Origin: Marinagarivorans sp. UBA5870
GTDB lineage: Bacteria > Pseudomonadota > Gammaproteobacteria > Pseudomonadales > Cellvibrionaceae
Reading direction: 5' to 3'
DNA length: 7,017 nucleotides
Assembly (NCBI GenBank): GCA_002432555.1
Contig: DJFO01000198.1
Coordinates: forward strand, 1,004 to 8,020
The notes beneath the pieces are model-generated. The model was not told the origin of the DNA and did not search any database. It saw nothing but the letters and a program-made list of their open reading frames with translations. Position numbers and translations under genes: made by a program. Below, one piece after another: positions 1 to 7,000 of the stretch (positions are counted from its first letter, which is position 1; the number at the start of each line of letters is the position of its first letter).

Positions 1-21
1 GATTGACTCTCGTTCGTGCAA

Positions 22-696
22 TTAAGGTCCGGCGTTACTCGGCTTGACGCAGCCCGGCTTGACGCAGCCCGGTTTTATCACCACTAAACACCGCTGGGCA
101 TCCACCCCCGGAATCTGCAGGTTGTGGCAGTGTTCGACGGTGTAATCTTTTTCGATTTCTTTTAGCTCCGCCAAGGGCACTTGGCCTTTCATGGCCCAAA
201 AACGACCCGAAGGATTCAACAAGTGGGCGCAGCTTTTTATCATATCCGGCAGCGACGCGAATGCGCGGCTGATCACCCCGTCAAAACCCATGGCGGGTCG
301 AAACTGCTCGACTCGGCAATTTTCGACGGTGACATTGGTCAAACCCAGCTCCTGTGCCACTTGGAATAAAAACCGGGTCTTTTTGCCGGCACTATCGAGC
401 AGAGTAAAGGATTTCTGCGGGAACCGGATCGCCAATGGAATCCCGGGCAGTCCCCCCCCGGAGCCCACGTCGATAAAGCTGTCTCCCTCGAGCACCGCCG
501 CTATGCTCAAACTGTCCAGTAGGTGCAGTTTCACCATGGCGGTCAGCTCGCGGATTGCCGACAAATTGAACGAATGGTTCCACTTATCGAACAGTTTTAA
601 GTACGCCATCAACAGGTCGACCTGGTGGAGTTTTAAGTCTAACCCCAACTGTTGGATCCCGCTGATTAAGAGGCGGTGCTCGGCCGAAAACAACAC
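22..696 (-). CDS. rsmG: 16S rRNA (guanine-N7) methyltransferase RsmG (GidB)
   Basis: RsmG transfers a methyl group from S-adenosylmethionine to N7 of a guanine in the 530 loop of 16S rRNA (G527 in E. coli numbering); it is cytoplasmic and acts on the small subunit. The 224-residue product shows the SAM-binding glycine loop DVGSGGGLPGIPLAI at residues 76-90, the following LLDSAGKKTRFL segment at about 99-110, and an N-terminal helical region with the family-typical KWNHSFNLSAIRE at 38-50. The GTG start at 696 shares its G with the TAG stop of mnmG (TAGTG), suggesting translational coupling; a TTG follows immediately as an alternative start. The family normally ends shortly after the VVIKP strand; here the chain runs on for about 16 residues as a KPGCV-KPGCV-KP tail made by a DNA tandem duplication. 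The glycine loop is encoded by a run of eight G. Family assignment is secure; the role of the tail is unknown. Confidence 0.96.
   Translation of the reverse strand: MLFSAEHRLLISGIQQLGLDLKLHQVDLLMAYLKLFDKWNHSFNLSAIRELTAMVKLHLLDSLSIAAVLEGDSFIDVGSGGGLPGIPLAIRFPQKSFTLLDSAGKKTRFLFQVAQELGLTNVTVENCRVEQFRPAMGFDGVISRAFASLPDMIKSCAHLLNPSGRFWAMKGQVPLAELKEIEKDYTVEHCHNLQIPGVDAQRCLVVIKPGCVKPGCVKPSNAGP
40..72 (-). repeat. 15-bp tandem direct repeat in the 3' end of rsmG
   Basis: The 15-mer CGGCTTGACGCAGCC (plus-strand sense) occurs twice without a gap at 40-54 and 55-69, followed by the first three bases of a third unit. On the coding strand each unit gives five residues, so the RsmG tail reads KPGCVKPGCVKPS. 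Because the unit length is a multiple of three, the reading frame is preserved. The likely origin is replication slippage or a short duplication (inference). Confidence 0.9.
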
Positions 697-2591
697 TATT
701 GATTGACCACCGTCTTTTTCTGTAAGAGCCCGCGTTTTTTTAACGTGATCAACAACAAAGAAACGGCCGCTGGCGTGATACCGGGTATACGCGCTGCACG
801 CGCTAAGGTTTCCGGCCGCGCCGCACTCAACTTTTGTTTCACCTCGTTGGACAGTCCATCCACTTGGCTATAGTCAAAATCCGCTGGAATCGCTGTCTGC
901 TCGTTGGCGCGGAGACGGTCGATCTCCTCCTGCTGGCGGTCGATATAGCCGGCATACTTAGCAATGATTTCGACTTGCTCGGCGACTTCCGCATCGGTCA
1001 CAAAGGCGCCTTTCAAAGGTCCCACATCCCGGTAAGTCAGTTCCGGACGCTTCAACAGTTCGAACAGGTTGTACTCTCGGGCGAGCGGCGTTTTCAGCTT
1101 GGGCGCCAGGGTTTCCGCTTCGGTGCTGGCGGCCTGCACCCACGTGGTCTGCAGGCGCTGCTGCTCGCGTGCGACCTCTGCACTTTTTTCGCAAAATCGC
1201 TGCCAGCGCCGATCGTCGACCAAACCGAGCTCTCGGCCTTTTTCCGTGAGGCGCATATCGGCATTGTCCTCCCGCAGCTGCAGTCGATACTCCGCGCGGC
1301 TGGTAAACATTCGATAGGGCTCACGAGTTCCCATAGTGATTAAATCGTCGGCCAGGACACCTATGTAGGCCTGGTCCCGGGTTGGGCACCAGGGCTCTTT
1401 CTCCTGTACTCGCAGGGCTGCATTGACCCCAGCGAGCAGGCCCTGGGCTGCCGCCTCTTCGTAGCCGGTGGTACCGTTGATCTGGCCGGCGAAGAATAGG
1501 CCTTTGATCGCCTTGGTCTCGAAACTGTATTGCAAGTCCTGCGGATCGAAAAAATCATACTCTATGGCATAACCCGGGCGGAGGATGTGCGCGTTTTCAA
1601 ACCCCTTGATGGAGCGCACCAGATTGAGTTGCACGTCAAACGGCAGACTCGTCGAAATGCCGTTAGGGTAAAGCTCGGAGGTGGTGAGGCCTTCCGGTTC
1701 GATAAAAATCTGGTGGCCGGATTTATCGGCGAACCGGTGGACCTTGTCCTCGATAGAGGGGCAATACCGCGGACCCACCCCTTCGATGACCCCAGAGTAC
1801 ATAGGCGACCGATCGAGCCCGCCGCGAATAATGTCGTGTGTCCGCTCGTTGGTATGGGTGACCCAGCAGCAGATTTGCCTCGGATGGTCCTCCACCTTGC
1901 CGAGGAAACTCATGACCGGCAGCGGCGAATCCCCCCACTGCTCTTCCAAGCCGCTGAAATCGACCGTGCGCGCGTCTATGCGGGGCGGGGTACCGGTTTT
2001 CAGCCGCCCAACCCGCAGAGGCAATTCCCGCAATCTCTCGGCGAGTGCGATCGAGGGCGGGTCACCGGCGCGACCGCCTGAGTAATTTTGCAGACCTATA
2101 TGAATTTTGCCGCTGAGAAACGTCCCGGTGGTCAGCACCACGGAACGCGCCGTGAACCTGACTCCCATCTGGGTGACTACGCCCGTGACAGTTTCGCCTT
2201 CTACCACGAGATCATCCGCCGCCTGTTGAAAAATCGTTAGGTTGGGTTGATTTTCGAGTATGTGACGAATCGCCGCTTTATAGAGGATCCGATCGGCCTG
2301 CGCCCGGGTGGCGCGCACGGCTGGCCCTTTGCGGTTATTCAATATCCGGAACTGTATACCCGCTTTATCGGTTGCCAAAGCCATAGCACCGCCGAGCGCA
2401 TCGATTTCTTTCACGAGGTGGCTTTTGCCGATCCCGCCAATCGCCGGGTTACAGCTCATTTGACCAAGCGTTTCGATGTTGTGGGTCAGCAACAGGGTCT
2501 GACACCCCATGCGCGCCGCAGCCAGGCACGCCTCGGTGCCGGCATGACCGCCGCCTATGACAATGACATCGAAGCACTTGGGGTAAAGCAT
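696..2591 (-). CDS. mnmG: tRNA uridine-5-carboxymethylaminomethyl modification enzyme MnmG (GidA)
   Basis: MnmG is the FAD- and NADH-dependent partner of MnmE; the complex installs the (carboxymethyl)aminomethyl group at C5 of wobble uridine U34 in several tRNAs. The start is placed at the ATG at 2591, giving 631 residues, close to the 629 of E. coli, and beginning [18 protein letters not shown] as the family does. Visible motifs are the dinucleotide-binding GGGHAG at 13-18, [20 protein letters not shown] at 45-64 with Cys47, [12 protein letters not shown] at 273-284 with Cys277 (the two functionally important Cys of the E. coli enzyme), [17 protein letters not shown] at 368-384, and the helical C-terminal domain at about 560-631 that binds MnmE. 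The same frame stays open to 2834, but that part is AT-rich, unlike the family, and contains the promoter. No clear Shine-Dalgarno is seen before the start. It overlaps rsmG by one base. Confidence 0.97.
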   Translation of the reverse strand: MLYPKCFDVIVIGGGHAGTEACLAAARMGCQTLLLTHNIETLGQMSCNPAIGGIGKSHLVKEIDALGGAMALATDKAGIQFRILNNRKGPAVRATRAQADRILYKAAIRHILENQPNLTIFQQAADDLVVEGETVTGVVTQMGVRFTARSVVLTTGTFLSGKIHIGLQNYSGGRAGDPPSIALAERLRELPLRVGRLKTGTPPRIDARTVDFSGLEEQWGDSPLPVMSFLGKVEDHPRQICCWVTHTNERTHDIIRGGLDRSPMYSGVIEGVGPRYCPSIEDKVHRFADKSGHQIFIEPEGLTTSELYPNGISTSLPFDVQLNLVRSIKGFENAHILRPGYAIEYDFFDPQDLQYSFETKAIKGLFFAGQINGTTGYEEAAAQGLLAGVNAALRVQEKEPWCPTRDQAYIGVLADDLITMGTREPYRMFTSRAEYRLQLREDNADMRLTEKGRELGLVDDRRWQRFCEKSAEVAREQQRLQTTWVQAASTEAETLAPKLKTPLAREYNLFELLKRPELTYRDVGPLKGAFVTDAEVAEQVEIIAKYAGYIDRQQEEIDRLRANEQTAIPADFDYSQVDGLSNEVKQKLSAARPETLARAARIPGITPAAVSLLLITLKKRGLLQKKTVVNQ

Positions 2592-2637
2592 GGTGGGTAC
2601 CCGGAAAAATGGCCATCTTAATCGAAGGAAGGCGCCG

Positions 2638-2666
2638 ATTATAGAGAATTTTCCTGGTTCGATCAA
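2638..2666 (-). promoter_or_regulatory. sigma70-type promoter of mnmG-rsmG
   Basis: On the minus strand a perfect -10 hexamer TATAAT (2638-2643) lies 17 bp downstream of TTGATC (2661-2666), which matches the first four positions of the -35 consensus. Transcription would start near 2631 and leave a leader of about 40 nt before the mnmG ATG. The -35 element contains a GATC, so Dam methylation or SeqA-type sequestration could affect it if the host has those systems (inference). The promoter sits on the edge of the AT-rich block, so its transcription would lead away from the candidate origin. Confidence 0.75.
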
Positions 2667-2680
2667 AAAACGATCTGACA

Positions 2681-2765
2681 ATAAAATGGAGTTATCTATA
2701 AAGAATAAATAGAAAGAAAATGTATGGATAGATAAGAGTGTTTTGAATTGACTGTTATTGTTATG
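2681..2765. other. AT-rich block, candidate DNA-unwinding element
   Basis: Counted by hand, 65 of 85 bases are A or T, in a window whose genes are roughly half G+C. The plus strand is strongly purine-rich for about 40 bases (2699-2738), with runs such as AGAAAGAAAA. It is flanked on the right by a GC-rich segment at 2767-2777 and a DnaA-box-like 9-mer at 2778. Repeated GTTATTGTTATG units are present at 2754-2765. This is the best candidate for the opening site if the region is an origin. Confidence 0.5.
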
Positions 2766-2777
2766 TCGGTCCGTCCC

Positions 2778-2786
2778 TGTGGACAA
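2778..2786 (-). promoter_or_regulatory. DnaA-box-like 9-mer
   Basis: The plus strand reads TGTGGACAA, that is TTGTCCACA on the minus strand, one mismatch from TTATCCACA. It lies just right of the AT-rich block, the position of the box nearest the unwinding element in known origins. Confidence 0.5.
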
Positions 2787-2927
2787 GCGGAAAAATCTAT
2801 TGTATTTCAGATGTTTAGGGATCTCATAACTCATCTTGTTTCCCCGGTGGTTCCTGGGCGGAAGCCGTCCACCACCTGTGGGTGAAACCGGGGGTTTTCC
2901 GGTCTCACTGAAAGAGACGCATTTTTC

Positions 2928-2936
2928 TGTGGATGA
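2928..2936 (-). promoter_or_regulatory. DnaA-box-like 9-mer
   Basis: The plus strand reads TGTGGATGA, one mismatch from TGTGGATAA, the complement of the consensus box. It has the same orientation as the boxes at 2778, 2991 and 3065. Confidence 0.5.
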
Positions 2937-2978
2937 CTTTCACTTCCATCCGGAGGAAACCTTCAGGTTCTACGCATT

Positions 2979-2999
2979 TTGTCCACAGTCTGTGGATAG
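2979..2999. promoter_or_regulatory. pair of facing DnaA-box-like 9-mers in a 15-bp palindrome
   Basis: TTGTCCACA at 2979-2987 and TGTGGATAG at 2991-2999 face each other across three bases, each one mismatch from consensus. Their cores form the perfect palindrome TCCACAG-T-CTGTGGA (2982-2996). A symmetric site of this kind could bind two DnaA molecules, or it could be an operator for an unrelated dimeric regulator. Confidence 0.6.
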
Positions 3000-3060
3000 T
3001 CATAGGAATATGCGGTTGTTAAGGTGTGTAAAGGTCAAGAAAAGAGAGCGAGTCTGAATA

Positions 3061-3078
3061 GGCCTGTGAATAGAGGCC
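3061..3078. promoter_or_regulatory. DnaA-box-like 9-mer within a small inverted repeat
   Basis: TGTGAATAG at 3065-3073 is one mismatch from TGTGNATAA. It overlaps the loop of an inverted repeat with arms GGCCT (3061-3065) and AGGCC (3074-3078). The site lies about 40 bp past the mnmE stop. The repeat could also be a weak hairpin at the 3' end of the mnmE transcript, but no T-tract follows it directly, so it is not a convincing intrinsic terminator. Confidence 0.4.
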
Positions 3079-3116
3079 GGATAAGCGGAGGGTAAGTTGT
3101 CAGAATTTTGGACGGC

Positions 3117-4466
3117 TTATTTGCCGATGCAGAAGCCGGCGAAAATGCGTCCGAGAAGATCGTCGGAAGTGAAGGCGCCGGTAATTTGGTTGAGCAGATC
3201 TTGCGCTTGCCGCAGGTCCTCCGCAAGCAACTCGCCAGCCGCATGATCCTGCAATTGTTTGCGCCCTTGCAGGAGTGACTCCCGCGCTTTTGCCAAGGCG
3301 TCCAGGTGGCGCCGGCGCGCGCTGAATCCGCCCTCTAAAGTTCCGCGATAGGCCATGCTTTCTTTGAAGTGGTTTTTCAAGGCCGCAAGACCCGTACCTG
3401 TCTTGGCGGAGACAACGAATGCTGGGATGGGCGAAGGCGCGGCGTGGTCGATCCCCGTCGCGGCGTCGGCTTTGTTGAATACCAGGGTCAGCTTGCTTTG
3501 CAACGGCTCTTGGAAAAAATCCGGCCAGTGGTGCTCGACTTTGAGTTGTTCGGGATCCGTCAGATCGATCAACAGTAATATGCGATCCGCGGCAGCGATC
3601 GCTTGCCACGCCCTTTGAATGCCAATCTGTTCGACTTCATCGGTTGTCTCGCGCAGGCCGGCGGTATCAAGAATATGCAAGGGCATGCCGTCGATGTGGA
3701 TGTGCTCCTTGAGGACATCGCGCGTTGTACCGGCTATGTGAGTGACAATGGCCACATCCCGTTCGGCCAGCGCGTTCAATAGGCTCGATTTCCCCGCGTT
3801 GGGGCGCCCCGCAATCACCACTTTCATCCCTTCCTGCATTACAACGCCTTGGCGAGCGGTTTGGAAAAGCTGCTCGAGTTGGGCCAGTAGCTCATCGAGC
3901 CTCGCCGCAATGGTGCCGTCATTCAGAAAGTCGACCTCTTCCTCGGGGAAGTCGATCGCTGCCTCTACGTAGATTCGCAGATGTATCAGGCCTTCCACTA
4001 AACGGTGAATTTCTCGGGAGAAGGCGCCCTGCAGGGAGTTCATAGCCTGTTTGGCGGCCTCAACCGAGGAGGCTTCTATAAGGTCGGCGATAGCTTCGGC
4101 TTGGGTGAGATCAAGTTTGTCGTTGAGAAATGCGCGTTCCGAAAACTCGCCCGGTTTCGCTGGGTGGACGCCGCATCCAAGCACAGCCTGCAGGATCATG
4201 TCCAAAACAATCGGGCCACCATGACCCTGCAGTTCTAGAATGTCTTCCCCGGTGAAGGAGTGAGGACCGGGAAAGTAGAGCGCGATTCCGCGATCAAGCA
4301 CTTCACCGTCATGATTTTTGAAAGGGCCGTAGTGCGCTTGGCGGGGCGGGGGGATGAAGCCAATCAAAGTTTGCGCCACCGCGGCGGCGCGCGGTCCCGA
4401 TATTCGGATTATTCCCACCCCCCCGCGGCCGGGGGCGGTCGCTATGGCTGCTATAGTGGTTGTCAT
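3117..4466 (-). CDS. mnmE: tRNA uridine-5-carboxymethylaminomethyl modification GTPase MnmE (TrmE, ThdF)
   Basis: MnmE is the GTPase half of the MnmE-MnmG complex that modifies wobble U34 of tRNAs; its N-terminal domain binds the tetrahydrofolate one-carbon donor. With the ATG at 4466 the protein has 449 residues (E. coli 454) and begins [19 protein letters not shown]. The order of parts is the folate-binding N-domain (1 to about 115), a helical domain containing [15 protein letters not shown], and an inserted G domain with G1 GRPNAGKSS (220-228), GTTRD (246-250), DTAG (267-270), NKAD (331-334) and SAK (353-355). The C-terminus is CIGK (446-449), carrying the invariant catalytic Cys. A TTG nine codons upstream (4493) would overlap yidC and add residues unlike the family, so the ATG is preferred. 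The gene starts 10 nt after the yidC stop with no evident Shine-Dalgarno, which suggests coupling to yidC. Its product needs MnmG, encoded across the spacer. Confidence 0.97.
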   Translation of the reverse strand: MTTTIAAIATAPGRGGVGIIRISGPRAAAVAQTLIGFIPPPRQAHYGPFKNHDGEVLDRGIALYFPGPHSFTGEDILELQGHGGPIVLDMILQAVLGCGVHPAKPGEFSERAFLNDKLDLTQAEAIADLIEASSVEAAKQAMNSLQGAFSREIHRLVEGLIHLRIYVEAAIDFPEEEVDFLNDGTIAARLDELLAQLEQLFQTARQGVVMQEGMKVVIAGRPNAGKSSLLNALAERDVAIVTHIAGTTRDVLKEHIHIDGMPLHILDTAGLRETTDEVEQIGIQRAWQAIAAADRILLLIDLTDPEQLKVEHHWPDFFQEPLQSKLTLVFNKADAATGIDHAAPSPIPAFVVSAKTGTGLAALKNHFKESMAYRGTLEGGFSARRRHLDALAKARESLLQGRKQLQDHAAGELLAEDLRQAQDLLNQITGAFTSDDLLGRIFAGFCIGK

Positions 4467-4476
4467 AGGCGGCGAA

Positions 4477-6120
4477 TTAGCCGGCTTTTTCAATTCTTTT
4501 GGTGATCACGTATTGCTGGGCGATCGACAGCGTGTTGTTAACCACCCAGTAGAGCACCAGGCCCGCTGGAAAAAACAGGAACAGGAACGTGAAGAAAATC
4601 GGCATCATTTGCATGATTTTCGCCTGCATAGGATCTGGCGGAGTCGGATTCAATTTCTGCTGCACCCACATGGTCACACCCATGATCAGCGGCAGCACAA
4701 AAAAGGGATCCTTGACCGACAGATCATTGATCCACAGGATAAAAGGTGCCTGGCGCAGCTCGACGCTTTCCATTAACACCCAATAAAGGGCGAGGAACAC
4801 CGGCATTTGAATCAGGATCGGTAGGCATCCGCCAAAAGGATTTACTTTTTCTTCCCGGTAAAGCTTCATCATTTCGGCGGAAAATTTCTGTCGGTCTTCC
4901 CCGTATCGCTCTTTCAACGCCTGCATCTTGGGCTGCACTTTGCGCATCTTGGCCATGGATCTATAACTGGCGGCAGAGGGGTAGAAGAAGATTATTTTGA
5001 TCAACACAGTCAGGAGAATGATCGCAAATCCCCAATTGCCTACGACCTCATGAATGGCGTCGAGGGTAAAAAAGAGCGGTTTGGCGAGCCACCACAAAAA
5101 ACTGTAGTCCACCGTCAAATCCAGGTAGGGAGAAATGGTTTCGAGTGTCCGTATATCCTTTGGTCCGGCGTAGAAGCCAGCAGTCGTCTCGCCGGTGGTG
5201 CCGGGTGCGACGCTCAAAGCTTGTGTCGTAAACTGCAGGAAATACAAATCGGAATTTTTTTGCCGATACAGTTTGTATTCGTTGACCGATTCTTTGGGCG
5301 GAATCCACGCACTCAGGAAATAGTGCTGCACCATTGCGACCCAGCCGCCTTCCTTAGTGTGCGTTAGAGGTTCATCGGCAATATCGTCGAATGACAGCTT
5401 GAGATAATTTTTCTCGTTGGTGCTGGTTGCCGCACCCAGAAATGGTTTCATTCCCATGGCGGATGACGGATTGGGATCATAGGTATCCCGTTTAATTTGG
5501 CCGTAAAGTGTCGCCTGCCAGTTTTCACTGCTGTTATTGATAATTCGGTAGGAGATTTTGATCAAGTGACTTCCACGCTCGAAGCTGAAGCGTTTGATGA
5601 TTTTTACATCCGGCGTCTGCTGGTACTCGAGGTCAACTTCCAACGCTTGCATTGCTTCCGGCATGACGTAGCTGTTTTGTTGCGCGGAAAAAACCGGGCG
5701 GGATTGGTTAGTGTCGGTCCCGTTCGCTCCCACGAGTCCACTGCGGGCGGTATAAGTGTGTTGGTCCGTCTGATTGAGTAGCATAAATGGCCGGTCCGGC
5801 CGGTTGAGCTCAACGAAATAACTGGGCAGCGCGACTTTAACAAGATCGCCGCCGCGGGGATCTATGAGAACATCGAGGACGTCGGTCTTGACGTTGACCC
5901 ATGTGGTGTCCGCAGGTTTGTTTTCTGCCGGTATACCCGCGCTCTCCTTGGCAGGGGTTACTTGGGGTATCTCTTCGCTCGGCGCCGGGGGATTGGCAGC
6001 GCTGTTCTGGGTTGCGGCTGGGTGGTTGCGCTCTTGGAAGTCATTCCAACGAATGATCAGTAGGAAACTGATGACGGCGATACCTGCGATTAAGGATGTG
6101 CGTAGCCAATCCGTTTTCAT
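4477..6120 (-). CDS. yidC: membrane protein insertase YidC (Oxa1/Alb3 family)
   Basis: YidC inserts and folds inner-membrane proteins, alone or with SecYEG. The 547-residue length matches the 548 of E. coli. An N-terminal membrane segment (about 7-24) is followed by a Pro/Ala-rich linker (about 32-70), the large periplasmic domain (to about 335), and the conserved Oxa1 core. The core carries [21 protein letters not shown] (361-381), the cytoplasmic charged hairpin [17 protein letters not shown] (391-407), [21 protein letters not shown] (427-447), [10 protein letters not shown] (451-460) and [13 protein letters not shown] (517-529). The positive residue inside the groove, Arg366 in E. coli, is Lys375 here, a substitution I also recall in Pseudomonas YidC. 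The start ATG overlaps the yidD TGA stop as ATGA (6117-6120), so the two are probably translated together. The gene sits in the usual rnpA-yidD-yidC order. Confidence 0.98.
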   Translation of the reverse strand: MKTDWLRTSLIAGIAVISFLLIIRWNDFQERNHPAATQNSAANPPAPSEEIPQVTPAKESAGIPAENKPADTTWVNVKTDVLDVLIDPRGGDLVKVALPSYFVELNRPDRPFMLLNQTDQHTYTARSGLVGANGTDTNQSRPVFSAQQNSYVMPEAMQALEVDLEYQQTPDVKIIKRFSFERGSHLIKISYRIINNSSENWQATLYGQIKRDTYDPNPSSAMGMKPFLGAATSTNEKNYLKLSFDDIADEPLTHTKEGGWVAMVQHYFLSAWIPPKESVNEYKLYRQKNSDLYFLQFTTQALSVAPGTTGETTAGFYAGPKDIRTLETISPYLDLTVDYSFLWWLAKPLFFTLDAIHEVVGNWGFAIILLTVLIKIIFFYPSAASYRSMAKMRKVQPKMQALKERYGEDRQKFSAEMMKLYREEKVNPFGGCLPILIQMPVFLALYWVLMESVELRQAPFILWINDLSVKDPFFVLPLIMGVTMWVQQKLNPTPPDPMQAKIMQMMPIFFTFLFLFFPAGLVLYWVVNNTLSIAQQYVITKRIEKAG

Positions 6121-6413
6121 TTATTAACCATCTTGTGTTGATTATTGGGATTCAAGGGTACGGGATCATACCCACCCATATGCCAGGGATGACATTTGCT
6201 CAACCGCCGCAGAGCGAGCCAAAGCCCCTGCGTGGCGCCATGTTCATGAAGCGCTTCCAGAGCGTATTGTGAGCAGGTGGGGTGGAAACGACAGTGCTGG
6301 CCTAGCCAGGGGCTCAATATGTACTGATAAAACCGGATGGGTGCGACTAAAAGCCGTACGCCGAAACGGTTTATGGTGCGGGTGCATGGGCACGTTTGCT
6401 GATGCGTTTCCAT
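6117..6413 (-). CDS. yidD: membrane protein insertion efficiency factor YidD
   Basis: YidD is a small protein found at the inner face of the membrane and reported to help YidC-dependent insertion. This 98-residue product has the whole family core: an amphipathic [20 protein letters not shown] segment (19-38), [15 protein letters not shown] (41-55) with Cys41 and Cys47, and [14 protein letters not shown] (73-86) with Cys74. The only plausible start in this frame is the ATG at 6413, which places its first 43 nt inside the end of rnpA. The N-terminus therefore carries extra residues ([13 protein letters not shown]) dictated partly by that overlap. It ends in an ATGA overlap with yidC. No clear ribosome binding site is visible, so translation probably depends on ribosomes finishing rnpA (inference). 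Confidence 0.94.
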   Translation of the reverse strand: METHQQTCPCTRTINRFGVRLLVAPIRFYQYILSPWLGQHCRFHPTCSQYALEALHEHGATQGLWLALRRLSKCHPWHMGGYDPVPLNPNNQHKMVNK

Positions 6414-6799
6414 AAACCGGTGAATATCGATGTAAGCTGTTGTTTTGGAACAATCTCGGCTCCGCGCCGGGCCAGCACTATAGCATCTATTGCCGGCAGT
6501 TTGTGCTGGTCCTTGCGAAACGATTCCCGGGCGATTCGTTTAATGCAGTTGCGCTGGTGCGCCTTGCGGACGTGCTTTTTCGGCACAACGAGACCTAAAC
6601 GCGCGTGCCCCAATTCGTTGGGTCGGGCAAGAACCACGAAATTGGGGTGAGAGGCGCGTATAGGGGCGTCGGCGAATATTGCAGCAAAGAGAGTTTGATG
6701 CAGCAGGCGCTGGTTTTTGGTGAACCTAAAGCCGGCGCGCTGGGAAATTGAGGTGTCCGGGGAAGGGGAGTCGTGACGACTCACATTGAATTGGTTCAA
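6371..6799 (-). CDS. rnpA: ribonuclease P protein component RnpA (C5 protein)
   Basis: RnpA is the protein subunit of RNase P; it binds the catalytic RNA and the 5' leader of precursor tRNA. The 142-residue product shows [10 protein letters not shown] (24-33), [17 protein letters not shown] (68-84) and [10 protein letters not shown] (86-95), ending in LWKRISKR. The usual RNR motif reads Arg83-Asn84-Cys85, with Cys instead of the second Arg. The TTG at 6799 is chosen because GAGG at 6809-6812 (minus strand) lies 9 nt before it; an in-frame GTG at 6784 is the alternative. With either start the protein has 15 to 20 residues before the conserved core that the 119-residue E. coli protein lacks. 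The gene lies 24 nt downstream of rpmH and overlaps yidD by 43 nt. Confidence 0.95.
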   Translation of the reverse strand: MNQFNVSRHDSPSPDTSISQRAGFRFTKNQRLLHQTLFAAIFADAPIRASHPNFVVLARPNELGHARLGLVVPKKHVRKAHQRNCIKRIARESFRKDQHKLPAIDAIVLARRGAEIVPKQQLTSIFTGLWKRISKRAHAPAP

Positions 6800-6808
6800 A
6801 GCCGAACA

Positions 6809-6812
6809 CCTC
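6809..6812 (-). promoter_or_regulatory. ribosome binding site of rnpA supporting a TTG start
   Basis: GAGG on the minus strand, in the 24-nt rpmH-rnpA gap, is 9 nt upstream of the TTG at 6799. It is too far (24 nt) from the GTG at 6784, so it favours the rarer start codon. Confidence 0.6.
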
Positions 6813-6823
6813 GGCGAAACGAA

Positions 6824-6958
6824 TTAAGCAACCAGTTGTTTGCGGCCTTTGGCGCGGCGGCGAGCTAAAACTTTGCGTCCGTTTTTAGTGGCCATGCGCG
6901 CGCGAAAGCCATGGGTACGTTTACGCTTTAATATGCTGGGTTGAAATGTTCTTTTCAT
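6824..6958 (-). CDS. rpmH: 50S ribosomal protein L34
   Basis: L34 is a small, very basic protein of the large ribosomal subunit that binds 23S rRNA. The 44-residue product reads [20 protein letters not shown] at its start and continues with [19 protein letters not shown], ending KQLVA, which is the full family pattern; 44 to 46 residues is the normal length. It was translated by hand from the minus strand because it is short. The ATG at 6958 is preceded by AGG (6967-6969) with an 8-nt spacing. It is the first gene of the rpmH-rnpA-yidD-yidC-mnmE run. In related genomes dnaA lies on the other side, divergently, with an origin between them; that part is outside the window. Confidence 0.98.
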   Translation of the reverse strand: MKRTFQPSILKRKRTHGFRARMATKNGRKVLARRRAKGRKQLVA

Positions 6959-7000
6959 GATCAGTACCTGACGGCTTTGCGGATCGTGTTGAATGTCTGC

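Larger units (their letters stand above)
2592..3116. other. mnmE-mnmG intergenic region, candidate replication origin or DnaA-binding region
   Basis: This 525-bp stretch contains no convincing gene on either strand. It has the parts expected of a bacterial origin. There is an AT-rich block (about 76% A+T at 2681-2765). Five 9-mers each differ at one position from TTATNCACA or its complement: 2778-2786, 2928-2936, 2979-2987, 2991-2999 and 3065-3073. A gidA-type promoter lies at the left edge and fires away from the region, as PgidA does beside E. coli oriC (established for E. coli). A short GC-rich segment (2767-2777) separates the AT-rich block from the nearest box. Against the call, no box is a perfect match, GATC sites are not clustered (three at 2661, 2672 and 2820), and the rnpA-mnmE block would be transcribed toward the origin. 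It could instead be a DnaA-responsive regulatory region or a relic, with the main origin next to dnaA outside the window. Confidence 0.5.

Noticed and set aside
1530..2085. Long plus-strand open frames opposite mnmG
   Set aside because: They mirror the coding strand of a well-identified gene and show no recognisable protein features.
2592..2616. Upstream ATG at 2616 as a leader peptide overlapping mnmG
   Set aside because: It has no ribosome binding site, and its frame simply runs on into mnmG out of phase without recognisable content.
2661..2680. E. coli-type 13-mer unwinding repeats (GATCTNTTNTTTT)
   Set aside because: The best match, around the GATC at 2672 on the minus strand, has three mismatches in the fixed positions, and there is no regular set of three.
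2720..2766. DnaA-trio repeats next to the box at 2778
   Set aside because: Reading away from the box on the appropriate strand I do not see a consistent three-base periodicity, only scattered partial matches.
2592..2834. Open upstream extension of mnmG by 81 codons
   Set aside because: The stretch is AT-rich, contains the promoter and a DnaA-like box, and does not resemble MnmG. The family start motif begins at 2591 and gives the expected length.
2836..3057. 73-codon plus-strand reading frame in the spacer
   Set aside because: It has no recognisable domain and no ribosome binding site, and it spans several DnaA-like sites and dyads; it is more likely a chance open frame.
3061..3116. Intrinsic terminator after mnmE
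   Set aside because: The GGCCT/AGGCC stem is only 5 bp and is not directly followed by a T-run on the minus strand.
4467..4493. TTG start for mnmE nine codons upstream
   Set aside because: It would overlap yidC and add nine residues not found in the family; the ATG at 4466 matches the conserved N-terminus.
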